Part shown: positions 32,561-40,635 of the stretch, piece by piece | Position numbering within the stretch: position 1 is the stretch's first letter | How the letters are laid out: each line of letters opens with the position of its first letter | Assembly (NCBI GenBank): GCA_017625835.1 | Contig: JAGAKF010000078.1 | Coordinates: forward strand, 62,001-126,000 | Direction: 5' to 3' | Source of the DNA: Clostridia bacterium | GTDB lineage: Bacteria > Bacillota > Clostridia > Oscillospirales > Acutalibacteraceae | DNA length: 64,000 bases | The notes under the pieces: model-generated | Database searches by the model: none | What the model was told of the DNA's origin: nothing | The model's input: the letters and a program-made list of their open reading frames with translations, nothing else | Program-made: the position numbers and the translations under genes

Positions 32561-34393
32561 TCAGATCATTATATCAAACCAACCGCGCGGACCGTAGTAT
32601 TTATAAACAAGGTCGTTTGCTGTCTTCATAATCTTTGTAAGAATAGGATACTCTTCCTGCTCGGGTTCGTACTCTGTTCCCTCAGCGTGTGCGCGTGCTA
32701 CATAGAAGTTAAGCTTTGCAACTTCAAGAGCTTCAGCGTCAACAACTGTGTTTGCAAGAACAGCTTCCAACTGAGCAATCGCTGTTTCAAACTCCTCTGC
32801 AACAACTGGATCAAGCGAAGACTTATCCATAGCCTTAGCTCTGTTGACATCGTTAATAATATGCTTTGTATCTCTTGCTGTGTTGAACTGAGGGAATCTG
32901 TCGGGATATGAATAAACATCCTCGAACTCTTCATTAGTAAGAAGTTCAACTGCAAGTTGCATTACAACGTCGTTACCACCTGTTCTTTCGTGGTTCTGGT
33001 TGTAGAAATAGAAAGTATGGTCAGGAAGAAGACCTGCGCGTGCGTCAACAATGTTGTGAGGATCAATATGGTTATGGTCGGGGTTTGTGCAGTTGGGGTC
33101 TTCAGTAACGTAACCCTCGGGAAGTTCAACGTCAACACCGTAGCTTACAGCGCCCATTGATGTTGATTCAAGCTGAATAACGCCGTCTGCATTCACGTCA
33201 TCCCAGCAATCAACGAGAGCATAGAGTGAATAGTTGTATCCGCAGATATCAAACACCTTAACGCCTGAATCGATTGCATCAAGGATATTCTGGTCAGCAT
33301 TGCACTGAGCTTTGTAGAAGATATCCGTCTGACGCTTGATTTCCTTCATGCTTTCGTCGCTGAGGTACTTTTCTGCCGCACCGGGATAATTCTCCTGCGG
33401 GCAAAGACCCCAGATAAGTGTGCTGTTTTTAAGACCGCCGTTGATAAGACCATCAACAGCTGAATCAAGAACACTGTTGAGAACTTCTTTCGGGAAAAGT
33501 CTTATTGCAAAGTTGATAAGATAGCTGCTCCATGAATAGCCCATAAGACGCGGAATCATATAGTTGTAAAGAGCCTCGTCATCATCGATAAGACCGTACT
33601 CAAGGATTTCACCAACTATGCTTGATCCGTTCTTTGCAGGAACAACGTAGACGATTCTGTTGATATCTTCAGAAATGTCTCTGCCCTTGTCCTTATACAT
33701 CTGTAGAAGAAGGTTTGCAAGTGAACCGCCCTGGCTGATCGGAACAATGTTGATCTTGTCGTGGCCTGTCTGCTTCTTGATAAGCTGGATGTAATCATAA
33801 AGCTCTTCTACTGTGTCAATCATATTGCCGAGTGAGAAGAACGAGAAGAAGTAGAGATGATCTGCTCCTGCGATGTCGATGTACTTCTGAAGAGGAACAG
33901 CGTCGAGGATGTGTTCTCTGTCGTGGTCAGAAAGGTATGCAACACTTGTATTGTACTTAGTTGCACGGACATCCTTGATAACCTTACCGTTTTCGTCACA
34001 CTTGATGTTCTTCATAATGATTTCGCCGATACCGTCGCCGAGATTTGTTGCGAGCAAATCAGCAACGTCACGCTGAAGCACAAGAGACATAATAAGCGGA
34101 ACAAGAGCCTTGCTCAGAGCAATCTCAAGAATTTCGGCTGTTGATTCAAGATAAAACGGACCTGAATACTGTTCTCCGTCTGCATTGACTGCAATCTCAC
34201 CGTTTTCGTCATACATGAATACTTCCGACTGGAAGATACCAGGAATAACGAGTGACGGACACTGGTCACAGTTGCCCTTGCAATCAGTCATAACGTCTGC
34301 ATCGGGTGCTGCAAACGCAGGTATGCCAACGAGGAATACAAGCGAAAGAGCAACGAGCACTGCCGTTAACTTGGAAAATAAACTGTTTTTCAT
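32561..34393 (-). CDS. Secreted alpha/beta-hydrolase-like protein (paralog 1)
   Basis: A 610-residue exported protein with a clear signal peptide (cleavage after AFA, residue 28). It resembles lipase/esterase-type alpha/beta hydrolases: an early strand VIPGIFQSEVF (49-59), then INIVPISQGGSLANLLL (215-231) with S220 as probable nucleophile in a P-x-S-x-G elbow, and a late HTFYFYNQNHERTGG segment that could supply the histidine. The order of blocks matches a second secreted protein at 42679-44229, so they are paralogs. The start at 34393 is set by ggggg 7 nt upstream. The substrate is unknown: esters or lipids outside the cell are plausible. Confidence 0.68.
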   Translation of the reverse strand: MKNSLFSKLTAVLVALSLVFLVGIPAFAAPDADVMTDCKGNCDQCPSLVIPGIFQSEVFMYDENGEIAVNADGEQYSGPFYLESTAEILEIALSKALVPLIMSLVLQRDVADLLATNLGDGIGEIIMKNIKCDENGKVIKDVRATKYNTSVAYLSDHDREHILDAVPLQKYIDIAGADHLYFFSFFSLGNMIDTVEELYDYIQLIKKQTGHDKINIVPISQGGSLANLLLQMYKDKGRDISEDINRIVYVVPAKNGSSIVGEILEYGLIDDDEALYNYMIPRLMGYSWSSYLINFAIRLFPKEVLNSVLDSAVDGLINGGLKNSTLIWGLCPQENYPGAAEKYLSDESMKEIKRQTDIFYKAQCNADQNILDAIDSGVKVFDICGYNYSLYALVDCWDDVNADGVIQLESTSMGAVSYGVDVELPEGYVTEDPNCTNPDHNHIDPHNIVDARAGLLPDHTFYFYNQNHERTGGNDVVMQLAVELLTNEEFEDVYSYPDRFPQFNTARDTKHIINDVNRAKAMDKSSLDPVVAEEFETAIAQLEAVLANTVVDAEALEVAKLNFYVARAHAEGTEYEPEQEEYPILTKIMKTANDLVYKYYGPRGWFDIMI

Positions 34394-34433
34394 AATATTA
34401 CCCCCTGTTTTGTGGAGAAATTTTACAACTATT

Positions 34434-34462
34434 ATGATATACCAATTTGCCGAAAAAGACAA
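34434..34462 (-). promoter_or_regulatory. promoter for secreted hydrolase
   Basis: TTGTCT, 17-bp spacer, TATCAT on the minus strand, 41 bp from the ATG. Confidence 0.5.
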
Positions 34463-34559
34463 TAGCATTGTTAAAATTTATATGTTGATAGGAATAATTT
34501 TTATTTTATCGGTTAAGCCTTAAATCAGCAAAACACTCTGACAAATTCGGGTTTGTTGA

Positions 34560-34648
34560 GCAAAGGCGATGCCTTTGCAATGATGCATCCGCTGTGCGGA
34601 TATGATGAATGATGTTCGCTACGCGAATGATGCGTTTGCGTTGCAAAC
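34560..34648. repeat. tandem array of four short hairpins with AATGATG linkers
   Basis: Four perfect stems each with a 3-nt loop: 34560-34578 (8 bp), 34587-34601 (6 bp), 34615-34627 (5 bp) and 34634-34648 (6 bp). The linkers share the core atgatg or aatgatg. The arms differ in sequence between units, so pairing is kept while sequence is not. It lies in the 550-bp gap between two minus-strand genes and has no ORF. It resembles intergenic palindromic repeats of Clostridia, from memory. Confidence 0.7.
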
Positions 34649-34698
34649 ATTAAGGGTCTGCGACGCTAAAATATAACACCTCGACTTTGATAGTGCCT

Positions 34699-34812
34699 GT
34701 AGGGGAGGCGTTTCGCCTCCCGCAAAACTGCACCGTATCTGACGGGACGGGAAACCCGTCCCCTACGTGATGAGTTGAATAAACAGCGTAGGGCGGTGGC
34801 TTGCTGCCGCCG
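34699..34812. repeat. GC-rich cruciform-type intergenic repeat
   Basis: An outer stem (gtagggg 34699-34705 with cccctac 34760-34766) encloses two hairpins, gggaggcg/cgcctccc-like near 34703-34721 and gggacggg-aaa-cccgtccc near 34744-34762. A related unit, cgtagggcgg with ccgcc, follows at 34787-34811. It is much richer in G+C than its surroundings and non-coding. Confidence 0.65.
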
Positions 34813-34893
34813 ACAGAATTTATAGACTTTCATTAAATCATCCCGACAACCCCGAATTTGGCGTATTCAGAATGTTAGAAACACAAAAAAGAA

Positions 34894-34931
34894 AAAGAAC
34901 AAGAAGCAGGCAAAGCTGTTTCTTGTTCTTT
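34894..34931 (-). terminator. terminator of nan locus
   Basis: A perfect 12-bp stem (aaagaacaagaa / ttcttgttcttt) with an inner cag/ctg pairing, followed by a U-run on the minus strand, 12 bp past the epimerase stop. Confidence 0.85.
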
Positions 34932-34942
34932 AAATTCATTAT

Positions 34943-36145
34943 TTATTTTGCGAGGATTTCGCTTATCATCGTGTCAAGCATAATGAGCATTCTCGGGAGG
35001 TGGAACGGTCCTTTGAAAGTACTGCCCTTGCAAGCAGGCTCAGTCGGCTTACCGTCGCGGCGAAGATAACCGTACCATTCGCCGTAAGCGGGATCAGAGA
35101 AAACTTCCTGACAGTAAGCAAGGGTCTTCTTAAACCAATCCATATAATACTCATCTTCCGTATCGCGGTATGCCATCATTGAAGCGATAAGAATTTCGTT
35201 ATGCGGCCACCAGAGCTTCATATCGTGCTCGTAAGCTTCGGGAGGATTGCCGAGACAGTCGCGGAAATAGAGAAGTCCGCCGAATTCATTATCCCAGCCG
35301 CCTTCGATTGCAAAGCGGTAAACTTCTTCTGCTTTTTTGTAAAGCTCCTTGTCACCGATACGGTTAGCTTCTTCCATAATAAACCACGCGCACTCAATGT
35401 CGTGACCCGGGTTAACGACTCTGCCTGCGGTATAATCGGAGCAGAATTCACCGTTAACTCCAACGCTTTCAAGCGTACACTTGAGCTCGGGTTTATGATG
35501 ATATGCGAAAATGTCGTGCACACATTCTGCACTGTATTTGTCGTACTTTGCAGCGTTTTCGGGGTCAACACGACGCATAATTGCAGTAGTATTGAGGAAA
35601 ATCATCGGATCTGCCAAAGCTCTGCCTGTTCTTGTTTCAGGAATCGTCTTCGGTCCCATACCTGTCGGGTCAGCACCGCCGTGGTTAAGGTGGTAAATAA
35701 GGTCATAAGCCTGTCTTGCTCTTTCAAGATGCTCTTTGTCGCCTGTTACGCCGTAATATTCAGCATTTGCAATGCAATAGAAGCCTTCGGAGAAGCAGTA
35801 TCTTCTCTGACGAAGCGGTTTGCCGTCAGCGGTAACCGTGAAATACATTCTTCTGCCTGCATCCTTATTGATACAGTAGTTTTCCATAAAGTCAAGGCAG
35901 GATTTTGAAGCCTTGAGCCATTCATCCTTTACACCGTAAACTTTGCAAAGGTATGCAAAAATCCAACCGCATCTGCCCTGCATCCATACGCTTTTATCTG
36001 TTGAGTAAATCTTGCCTGTTCTGTCAAGGCAGGTGTAAACACCGCCGTTAACTTCGTCCATACCGTTTTCGAGCCAGAAGTTTACACAACGTTCAAGCTC
36101 TTCCTTAACCCATTTCTGAGTTTCAATCAAATACTCTCTGTTCAT
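34943..36145 (-). CDS. N-acylglucosamine 2-epimerase (AGE family)
   Basis: A 400-residue (alpha/alpha)6-barrel epimerase. In this setting it should convert N-acetylmannosamine to N-acetylglucosamine. Family landmarks are the opening WVKEELERCVNFWLENGMDE, WMQGRCGWIFAYLC (near 55-68), the substrate-site GHDIECAWFIMEEAN near 246 with its histidine, and WWPHNEILIASMMAY near 312. The ATG at 36145 follows gaggtg and lies 8 bp after the nanA stop, so the two genes form an operon. Cellobiose or mannose 2-epimerase activity is possible in this superfamily, but the neighbour argues for ManNAc. Confidence 0.9.
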   Translation of the reverse strand: MNREYLIETQKWVKEELERCVNFWLENGMDEVNGGVYTCLDRTGKIYSTDKSVWMQGRCGWIFAYLCKVYGVKDEWLKASKSCLDFMENYCINKDAGRRMYFTVTADGKPLRQRRYCFSEGFYCIANAEYYGVTGDKEHLERARQAYDLIYHLNHGGADPTGMGPKTIPETRTGRALADPMIFLNTTAIMRRVDPENAAKYDKYSAECVHDIFAYHHKPELKCTLESVGVNGEFCSDYTAGRVVNPGHDIECAWFIMEEANRIGDKELYKKAEEVYRFAIEGGWDNEFGGLLYFRDCLGNPPEAYEHDMKLWWPHNEILIASMMAYRDTEDEYYMDWFKKTLAYCQEVFSDPAYGEWYGYLRRDGKPTEPACKGSTFKGPFHLPRMLIMLDTMISEILAK

Positions 36146-36153
36146 ACTGCACC

Positions 36154-37071
36154 TCAACCAACGTATTTTGCAATTGCTTCGTCAATCATAACCTTGACGT
36201 TGTGTGCAAGCTCTATACCCTCTTCTGTAATCTCAGCAAGAGGAGGACGGACTGAACCGCACTCTACTCCCTTTTCTTTAAGAATCTGCTTTGCTGCAGC
36301 ATACATATTGCACTTACAAGCACACATAGCGTAAATAATTTTATCGATTGCGTGCTGAATCTCGCAGGCTTCTGTGATTTTGCCTTCCTTGATAAGTTCA
36401 TCAGCCTTGAGGAAGAGTTCAGGCATTACAGCGTAAGTGCCGCCGATTCCGCCGCCTGCGCCGATGATTCTGCCGGAAATAAACTGCTCGTCCGGACCGT
36501 TGAAGATGATGCAGTCGTCCCCGCCTTCCATCTTGAACATCTGGATATCCTGAACAGGCATTGATGAATTCTTAACACCGATTACACGGGGGTTTTCAAG
36601 CATCTTTTTGAAAAGAGGCATTGTAAGAGCAACACCCGCAAGCTGAGGAATATTATAAATAACAAAATCAGTATTCGGAGCTGCAGATGAAATATCGTTC
36701 CAATACTTCGCGATTGAATCTTCGGGAAGACGGAAATAAATCGGAGGAATTGCAGCGATTGCATCAACGCCGAGGCTTTCAGCGTGAGCAGCAAGCTCCA
36801 TTGAATCTCTTGTATTGTTGCAGGCAACGTGAGCGATAATAGTCATCTTTCCGCCGACTGCCTTCATAACGCTTTCGAGAGTAATTTTTCTTTCTTCTTT
36901 ACTCTGATAAATACATTCACCTGATGAACCGCAGACATAAAGGCCCTTCACACCTTTTTCAAGAAGGTACTTTGCAAAGTTTGCAGTACGCTCTGCGCTT
37001 ATGTCTCCGTTGTCGTCATAGCAAGCATAAAAAGCAGGAATGACGCCCTGATATTTTGTTAAATCTCTCAT
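36154..37071 (-). CDS. nanA: N-acetylneuraminate lyase
   Basis: A 305-residue class I aldolase of the DapA/NanA family that cleaves sialic acid to ManNAc and pyruvate. It shows GSSGE (48-52) for pyruvate carboxylate binding, Y139 in IYNIP and the Schiff-base K167 in VIGVKNSS. The GSSGE variant and the downstream AGE epimerase favour sialic acid over dihydrodipicolinate. It is cytoplasmic. The start has aaaggag upstream. It is first in a two-gene operon with the epimerase. No sialic-acid transporter or sialidase is in the window. Confidence 0.93.
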   Translation of the reverse strand: MRDLTKYQGVIPAFYACYDDNGDISAERTANFAKYLLEKGVKGLYVCGSSGECIYQSKEERKITLESVMKAVGGKMTIIAHVACNNTRDSMELAAHAESLGVDAIAAIPPIYFRLPEDSIAKYWNDISSAAPNTDFVIYNIPQLAGVALTMPLFKKMLENPRVIGVKNSSMPVQDIQMFKMEGGDDCIIFNGPDEQFISGRIIGAGGGIGGTYAVMPELFLKADELIKEGKITEACEIQHAIDKIIYAMCACKCNMYAAAKQILKEKGVECGSVRPPLAEITEEGIELAHNVKVMIDEAIAKYVG

Positions 37072-37108
37072 TTTTGACAGCTCCTTTTTAATACAATATT
37101 ACAGTTAA

Positions 37109-37137
37109 ATCTTATCACAGCAATATTGTGTTGTCAA
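37109..37137 (-). promoter_or_regulatory. nanA promoter
   Basis: TTGACA, 17-bp spacer, TAAGAT on the minus strand. The spacer contains caatattg, a short palindrome that recurs as caatatta near 37094 and may be part of a regulator site. Confidence 0.65.
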
Positions 37138-37140
37138 GAA

Positions 37141-37165
37141 AAGCAGGGGTATAAAACCCCTGCTT
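37141..37165 (-). terminator. terminator of phosphohexomutase transcript
   Basis: Perfect 9-bp stem (aagcagggg / cccctgctt) with a 7-nt loop, 5 bp past the mutase stop codon; the upstream arm of the nanA promoter region begins right after. Confidence 0.82.
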
Positions 37166-37169
37166 AAAA

Positions 37170-38579
37170 TTAAATATTCAAGAAATCTCTGAATGCTGAA
37201 ATATACGACTTTGCAACTTCTTTGTCCGAGCTCTCAGCAAAAATTCTGAGCAACGGCTCTGTGCCTGAGAAACGACAGATAACAAAGCTGTCATCTTCAA
37301 AGTAAACCTTACAGCCGTCTTCATAATTCACACGGATAACTTTCTTTCCGAAATCAGGAAGAAGCTTTTTAACCATAAGAATATCGTTGACGGTAGCCTT
37401 ATATTCAGGTTCAAAGCGAAGATTATCCTCTACCATTACGAACTTTCCGAACTGTTCGGTGAGCTCATCCATCATATCTGACGGAGACTTGCCGGCGACG
37501 CTTATCATTTCTGCCATAAGGGAAGCCGCATAAACGGAGTCCTTACCGTGGATATGTCCTCTTACTGTAAGACCGCCTGATGATTCGCCACCGAGAACAG
37601 CGTCAACTTCGTCAATTTTCGAAGAAATATATTTGAATCCGACGGGTACTTCGTAGCATTTCTCTCCGAAAGATTCAGCAATTTTATCAAGCATATGTGT
37701 TGTTGCGAGGTTGCGGACAACAGGACCTTTCCAACCCTTGTATTTTACAAGGTAGTAGTAAAGAAGGCAAAGGATCTCGTTTGCATCTATGTATCTTCCG
37801 CTGTGGTCTATAATACCAAGGCGGTCACCGTCGCCGTCCATCGCGATACCGAGGTCGTAGTTTCCGCGGATAACACCGTCACGGAGGAGACCGAGTGTAT
37901 TCTCGCTCGGAGCAGGCATCATGCCGCCGAACCATGCATCTTTATTGAGGTTCATTGTGTCAATCGTGCAACGTGCAGTATGGAAAATTACCTGCAACGG
38001 GTATGCGCCCGAGCCGTGCATTGTATCGAAAAGAACACGAAGTCCGCGTTCACGGAGCGCTTCCATATCAAGAAGCCCGATGATATCGTCAAGGAACTTA
38101 TTGAACGGATTGCGGAGGTAAACGATGCTTCCGTTTTCGATTCCTTCATCCATATCAATCTCTTTGATTTCCTTAACTTCTGCAATAAGCTGTTCGAGCT
38201 CCTGTGTTGTTTCAAGGGGAGCGTCACGGCCCTCCTCAACAATGAGCTTGATGCCGTTGTAGTTTGCAGGGTTATGGCTTGCAGTGATTTCGATTCCGTA
38301 GTAAAGCTCACTGTCCTTTACAATATGCATAACCAACGGAGTCGGAGTTGAACGGGGCATAAACCATACGTCAATTCCGCCGCCTGCAATTACCTGTGCA
38401 ACCCACTTTGCCGCACCCTGAGAAAGGAAACGGCGGTCGTAGCCGACAACTATGGGTTTATCTGTCTTACCTTCTTTTTGGGCGAGTGCAACAACACCTG
38501 CTGCCACTCGTGCAATGTTATCGTAAATAAAATCGTTACCGATTACGGCTCTCCAGCCGCCTGTACCAAAGTTAATCAT
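37170..38579 (-). CDS. Phosphoglucomutase/phosphomannomutase family protein
   Basis: A 469-residue alpha-D-phosphohexomutase that interconverts hexose 1- and 6-phosphates. It has the N-terminal GTGGWRA (5-11), the phosphoserine S101 in TASHNP, the magnesium loop DGDGDR (248-253), the sugar-binding GGESSGG and the C-terminal phosphate-binding RFSGTEPLLRI. It overlaps the stop of the PIG-L deacetylase gene by 4 bp (ATGA), so the two are translationally coupled. Which hexose (glucose, mannose or glucosamine) cannot be decided. It is cytoplasmic. Confidence 0.92.
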   Translation of the reverse strand: MINFGTGGWRAVIGNDFIYDNIARVAAGVVALAQKEGKTDKPIVVGYDRRFLSQGAAKWVAQVIAGGGIDVWFMPRSTPTPLVMHIVKDSELYYGIEITASHNPANYNGIKLIVEEGRDAPLETTQELEQLIAEVKEIKEIDMDEGIENGSIVYLRNPFNKFLDDIIGLLDMEALRERGLRVLFDTMHGSGAYPLQVIFHTARCTIDTMNLNKDAWFGGMMPAPSENTLGLLRDGVIRGNYDLGIAMDGDGDRLGIIDHSGRYIDANEILCLLYYYLVKYKGWKGPVVRNLATTHMLDKIAESFGEKCYEVPVGFKYISSKIDEVDAVLGGESSGGLTVRGHIHGKDSVYAASLMAEMISVAGKSPSDMMDELTEQFGKFVMVEDNLRFEPEYKATVNDILMVKKLLPDFGKKVIRVNYEDGCKVYFEDDSFVICRFSGTEPLLRIFAESSDKEVAKSYISAFRDFLNI

Positions 38580-39412
38580 TTTGTAAGCCTCACTATTGTG
38601 TTTTCTACTTCAGATTTGAATTTTTCAATGTAACTTGTGATGTAATCGACAGGAGAAGCCTCACCGTTTACAAGCGGTGTGAGGTCAAGGCCAAAGCTCT
38701 GGCTTGATGCTTCGTCCGTGTTGTGCGACTCAAAGAAAGTTGCATTTGCACAACGTCTTCCGATTGCTGCCTTGTCGTAGCTCTTTCCGCCTACAACCTG
38801 TGAACGGTAGACTGTGATAAGGTCTCTTGCAAGACGTGGGTATTTAGAAGTATCAACACATACCTTCTCGCTGTCGGGAAGCCAGTCAAGGTTACGCCAA
38901 ACTTCAAGGGCAATTACCTCTTTCGGACGGATGTCCTCAGGCATACGGCGGACAGCTTCGATTACACGAAGAACAACTGCAACGTGTGTTTCGTGCTTAT
39001 CCGCGAGGTTATGTGTATAAAGCCTTTCAGGCTTAACCTGACAAAGAAGGTCATAAATTTCGTCAACAGTGTCTTTGTTTGCACCGTCCTTGATTTCTGA
39101 AGAAGCATAGCCAAGCTGAACGATTGCAGTGTACTTACCTCTTTTTGCGGCATCGTTCTGCTCCTGAATTCTTACTTCTTTCATCTGCTCGTTTGTGTAG
39201 TTGCTGTACTCGCCTGCACGCGGGCTGCCTGCACCGTCAGTCATAACAACACCGCAGAAATTGCGAGACTTGCTGTTATAGCACTCAGAAATCGGGCCGT
39301 AAGCCATAATTTCGATGTCGTCCTGATGCGCAGCAATACACATATCGGTTACACCTTCAAGGCTTTCTTTGCCCGGAAAGTAAATTGACGCATTGCTCTT
39401 TTTGAATTTCAT
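38576..39412 (-). CDS. PIG-L family deacetylase
   Basis: A 278-residue LmbE/PIG-L zinc hydrolase that removes an acetyl group from GlcNAc-containing substrates. The zinc motif is A-H29-Q-D31-D32, with the later THNLADKHETHVAV segment (near 133-146) providing the third ligand histidine. There is no signal peptide, so it is cytoplasmic. It is coupled to a phosphohexomutase (4-bp overlap), which together with the nan genes next door suggests processing of an amino sugar such as GlcNAc or its phosphate; BshB-type thiol biosynthesis is a less likely alternative. Confidence 0.88.
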   Translation of the reverse strand: MKFKKSNASIYFPGKESLEGVTDMCIAAHQDDIEIMAYGPISECYNSKSRNFCGVVMTDGAGSPRAGEYSNYTNEQMKEVRIQEQNDAAKRGKYTAIVQLGYASSEIKDGANKDTVDEIYDLLCQVKPERLYTHNLADKHETHVAVVLRVIEAVRRMPEDIRPKEVIALEVWRNLDWLPDSEKVCVDTSKYPRLARDLITVYRSQVVGGKSYDKAAIGRRCANATFFESHNTDEASSQSFGLDLTPLVNGEASPVDYITSYIEKFKSEVENTIVRLTK

Positions 39413-39461
39413 TTTTAAAACCTCCCTGTATTGGTTATGTTTTAAATGTTTTTGAGATTAT

Positions 39462-39489
39462 ATAGTAACATAATTTTTTGAAAAATCAA
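39462..39489 (-). promoter_or_regulatory. promoter for deacetylase/mutase pair
   Basis: TTGATT, 16-bp spacer, TACTAT with upstream TG (TGTTACTAT), the same extended -10 as at the Na/Pi cotransporter. Confidence 0.5.
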
Positions 39490-39518
39490 CCAAAAAATCA
39501 GAAATATTATAACAAAAA

Positions 39519-39541
39519 GAATCTGACGCTGTGTCAGGTTC
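39519..39541 (-). terminator. terminator overlapping maturase stop codon
   Basis: A 9-bp stem (gaatctgac / gtcaggttc, one wobble) with a 5-nt loop and a U-run on the minus strand. It contains the TGA of the maturase gene. Confidence 0.75.
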
Positions 39542-40625
39542 GTCTTTCATTTATAAATACTCTGAAAAGCGGAAGACACGACGAGAAAAATTTCTTGTAC
39601 GCTTCGCAGTAATCTCGGTCGGCACGGTTGCGCTTGCATCCGCCGCTCCGACAGATCGGATAAAACTTACATGCCTTGCATTTTTCGTCAACTTTCAGGC
39701 TTTCGAGAATGAAATTTTTCGCCTTTTCGCAGTTTGCAAGATTTGCAAAGTTTTCTTCATTCACGTTTCCGAGAAGCCACTCGTCCGTACAGTAGAAGTC
39801 GCAGGGATAGACGTTGCCGTTGCCCTCAACGACAAACTGATGCGTACAGTGTCCGCACACTCCGCACTGTTCAGGTCGGTTGCCGACATAAAGATGCACA
39901 AGATTGTCAAAATACCTTATGCTCGTATACTCCCCTCTTACATAGTCCTTCACAAAGTAGTTGAAGCACTTTATAAGGAAGTCGGCATACTGGTCGTTGG
40001 TCATATAGAGTTCGCTTTCGCTCTTGTCGCCAAACGGTCGGAGACACGGAATGAACTGCAGGAATTTAAATCCCTTTGACCTGAAAAAGCTGTAAATTTC
40101 GTCGATATTCTCGGCACAGTTTCCCGTCAGCACGGTGAGGATATTGAAATCAACTCCAACATTCTGAAAAAGCTGTGCCGCGCCCAGTATCTTATAAAAA
40201 GTATTGTTTCCTTTGTCGTCCACGCGGAAACGGTTGTTATCGAAGTTGCCGTCCAGGCTGAGTCCGATAAGAAAACCGTTTTCTTTAAAAAACCTTGCCC
40301 ATTCTTCGGTAACAAGCGTTCCGTTCGTCTGCAGGGAAAAATAAATCTGACTTGAAAGAACGTTGTGTTTTTTAACAAGGTTTACAAAATCCCTGAAGTA
40401 ATCAAGCCCGGCAATCAGTGGTTCTCCGCCTTGAAAGGCAAAAGCCACGCTTTCACCGTTTGCAAAAGACAAGGCTTTTGTAATAAGATTTTCTGCCGTT
40501 TCCTCAGTCATGATACCGAAGGACTTGACGTCTCGCTGTTCGGTAACATCGTGGTAGAAGCAGTATCTGCATCTCATATTGCACAAGCTTGATGCAGGTT
40601 TAATCATTATTGATAACGGTGGCAT
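39534..40625 (-). CDS. Anaerobic sulfatase-maturating enzyme (radical SAM, SPASM)
   Basis: A 363-residue radical-SAM protein that oxidises the active-site Cys (or Ser) of type I sulfatases to formylglycine without oxygen. The SAM cluster motif is C15-N-M-R-C19-R-Y-C22. FQGGEPLIAG near 64-73 is the GGE motif. The C-terminal SPASM region carries the two auxiliary Fe-S cluster ligands: CGVCGHC, YPCDFYC, and CKACKFYPICRSGGCKRNR. It directly follows a CxPxR sulfatase gene (10-bp gap), which is very probably its substrate. Confidence 0.93.
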   Translation of the reverse strand: MPPLSIMIKPASSLCNMRCRYCFYHDVTEQRDVKSFGIMTEETAENLITKALSFANGESVAFAFQGGEPLIAGLDYFRDFVNLVKKHNVLSSQIYFSLQTNGTLVTEEWARFFKENGFLIGLSLDGNFDNNRFRVDDKGNNTFYKILGAAQLFQNVGVDFNILTVLTGNCAENIDEIYSFFRSKGFKFLQFIPCLRPFGDKSESELYMTNDQYADFLIKCFNYFVKDYVRGEYTSIRYFDNLVHLYVGNRPEQCGVCGHCTHQFVVEGNGNVYPCDFYCTDEWLLGNVNEENFANLANCEKAKNFILESLKVDEKCKACKFYPICRSGGCKRNRADRDYCEAYKKFFSSCLPLFRVFINERRT

Positions 40626-40635
40626 GGCTTACCTC

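Noticed and set aside
34560..34812. Possible CRISPR array in the palindromic region
   Set aside because: Units differ in sequence, spacing is 20-27 bp and irregular, there are no identical repeats or cas genes.
36154..37071. DapA (dihydrodipicolinate synthase)
   Set aside because: Same superfamily and Schiff-base lysine, but the GSSGE variant and the adjacent AGE epimerase favour N-acetylneuraminate lyase.
37695..38351. A 218-codon open frame on the plus strand
   Set aside because: Antisense to the phosphohexomutase, which has every family motif; Cys/Val-rich shadow translation.
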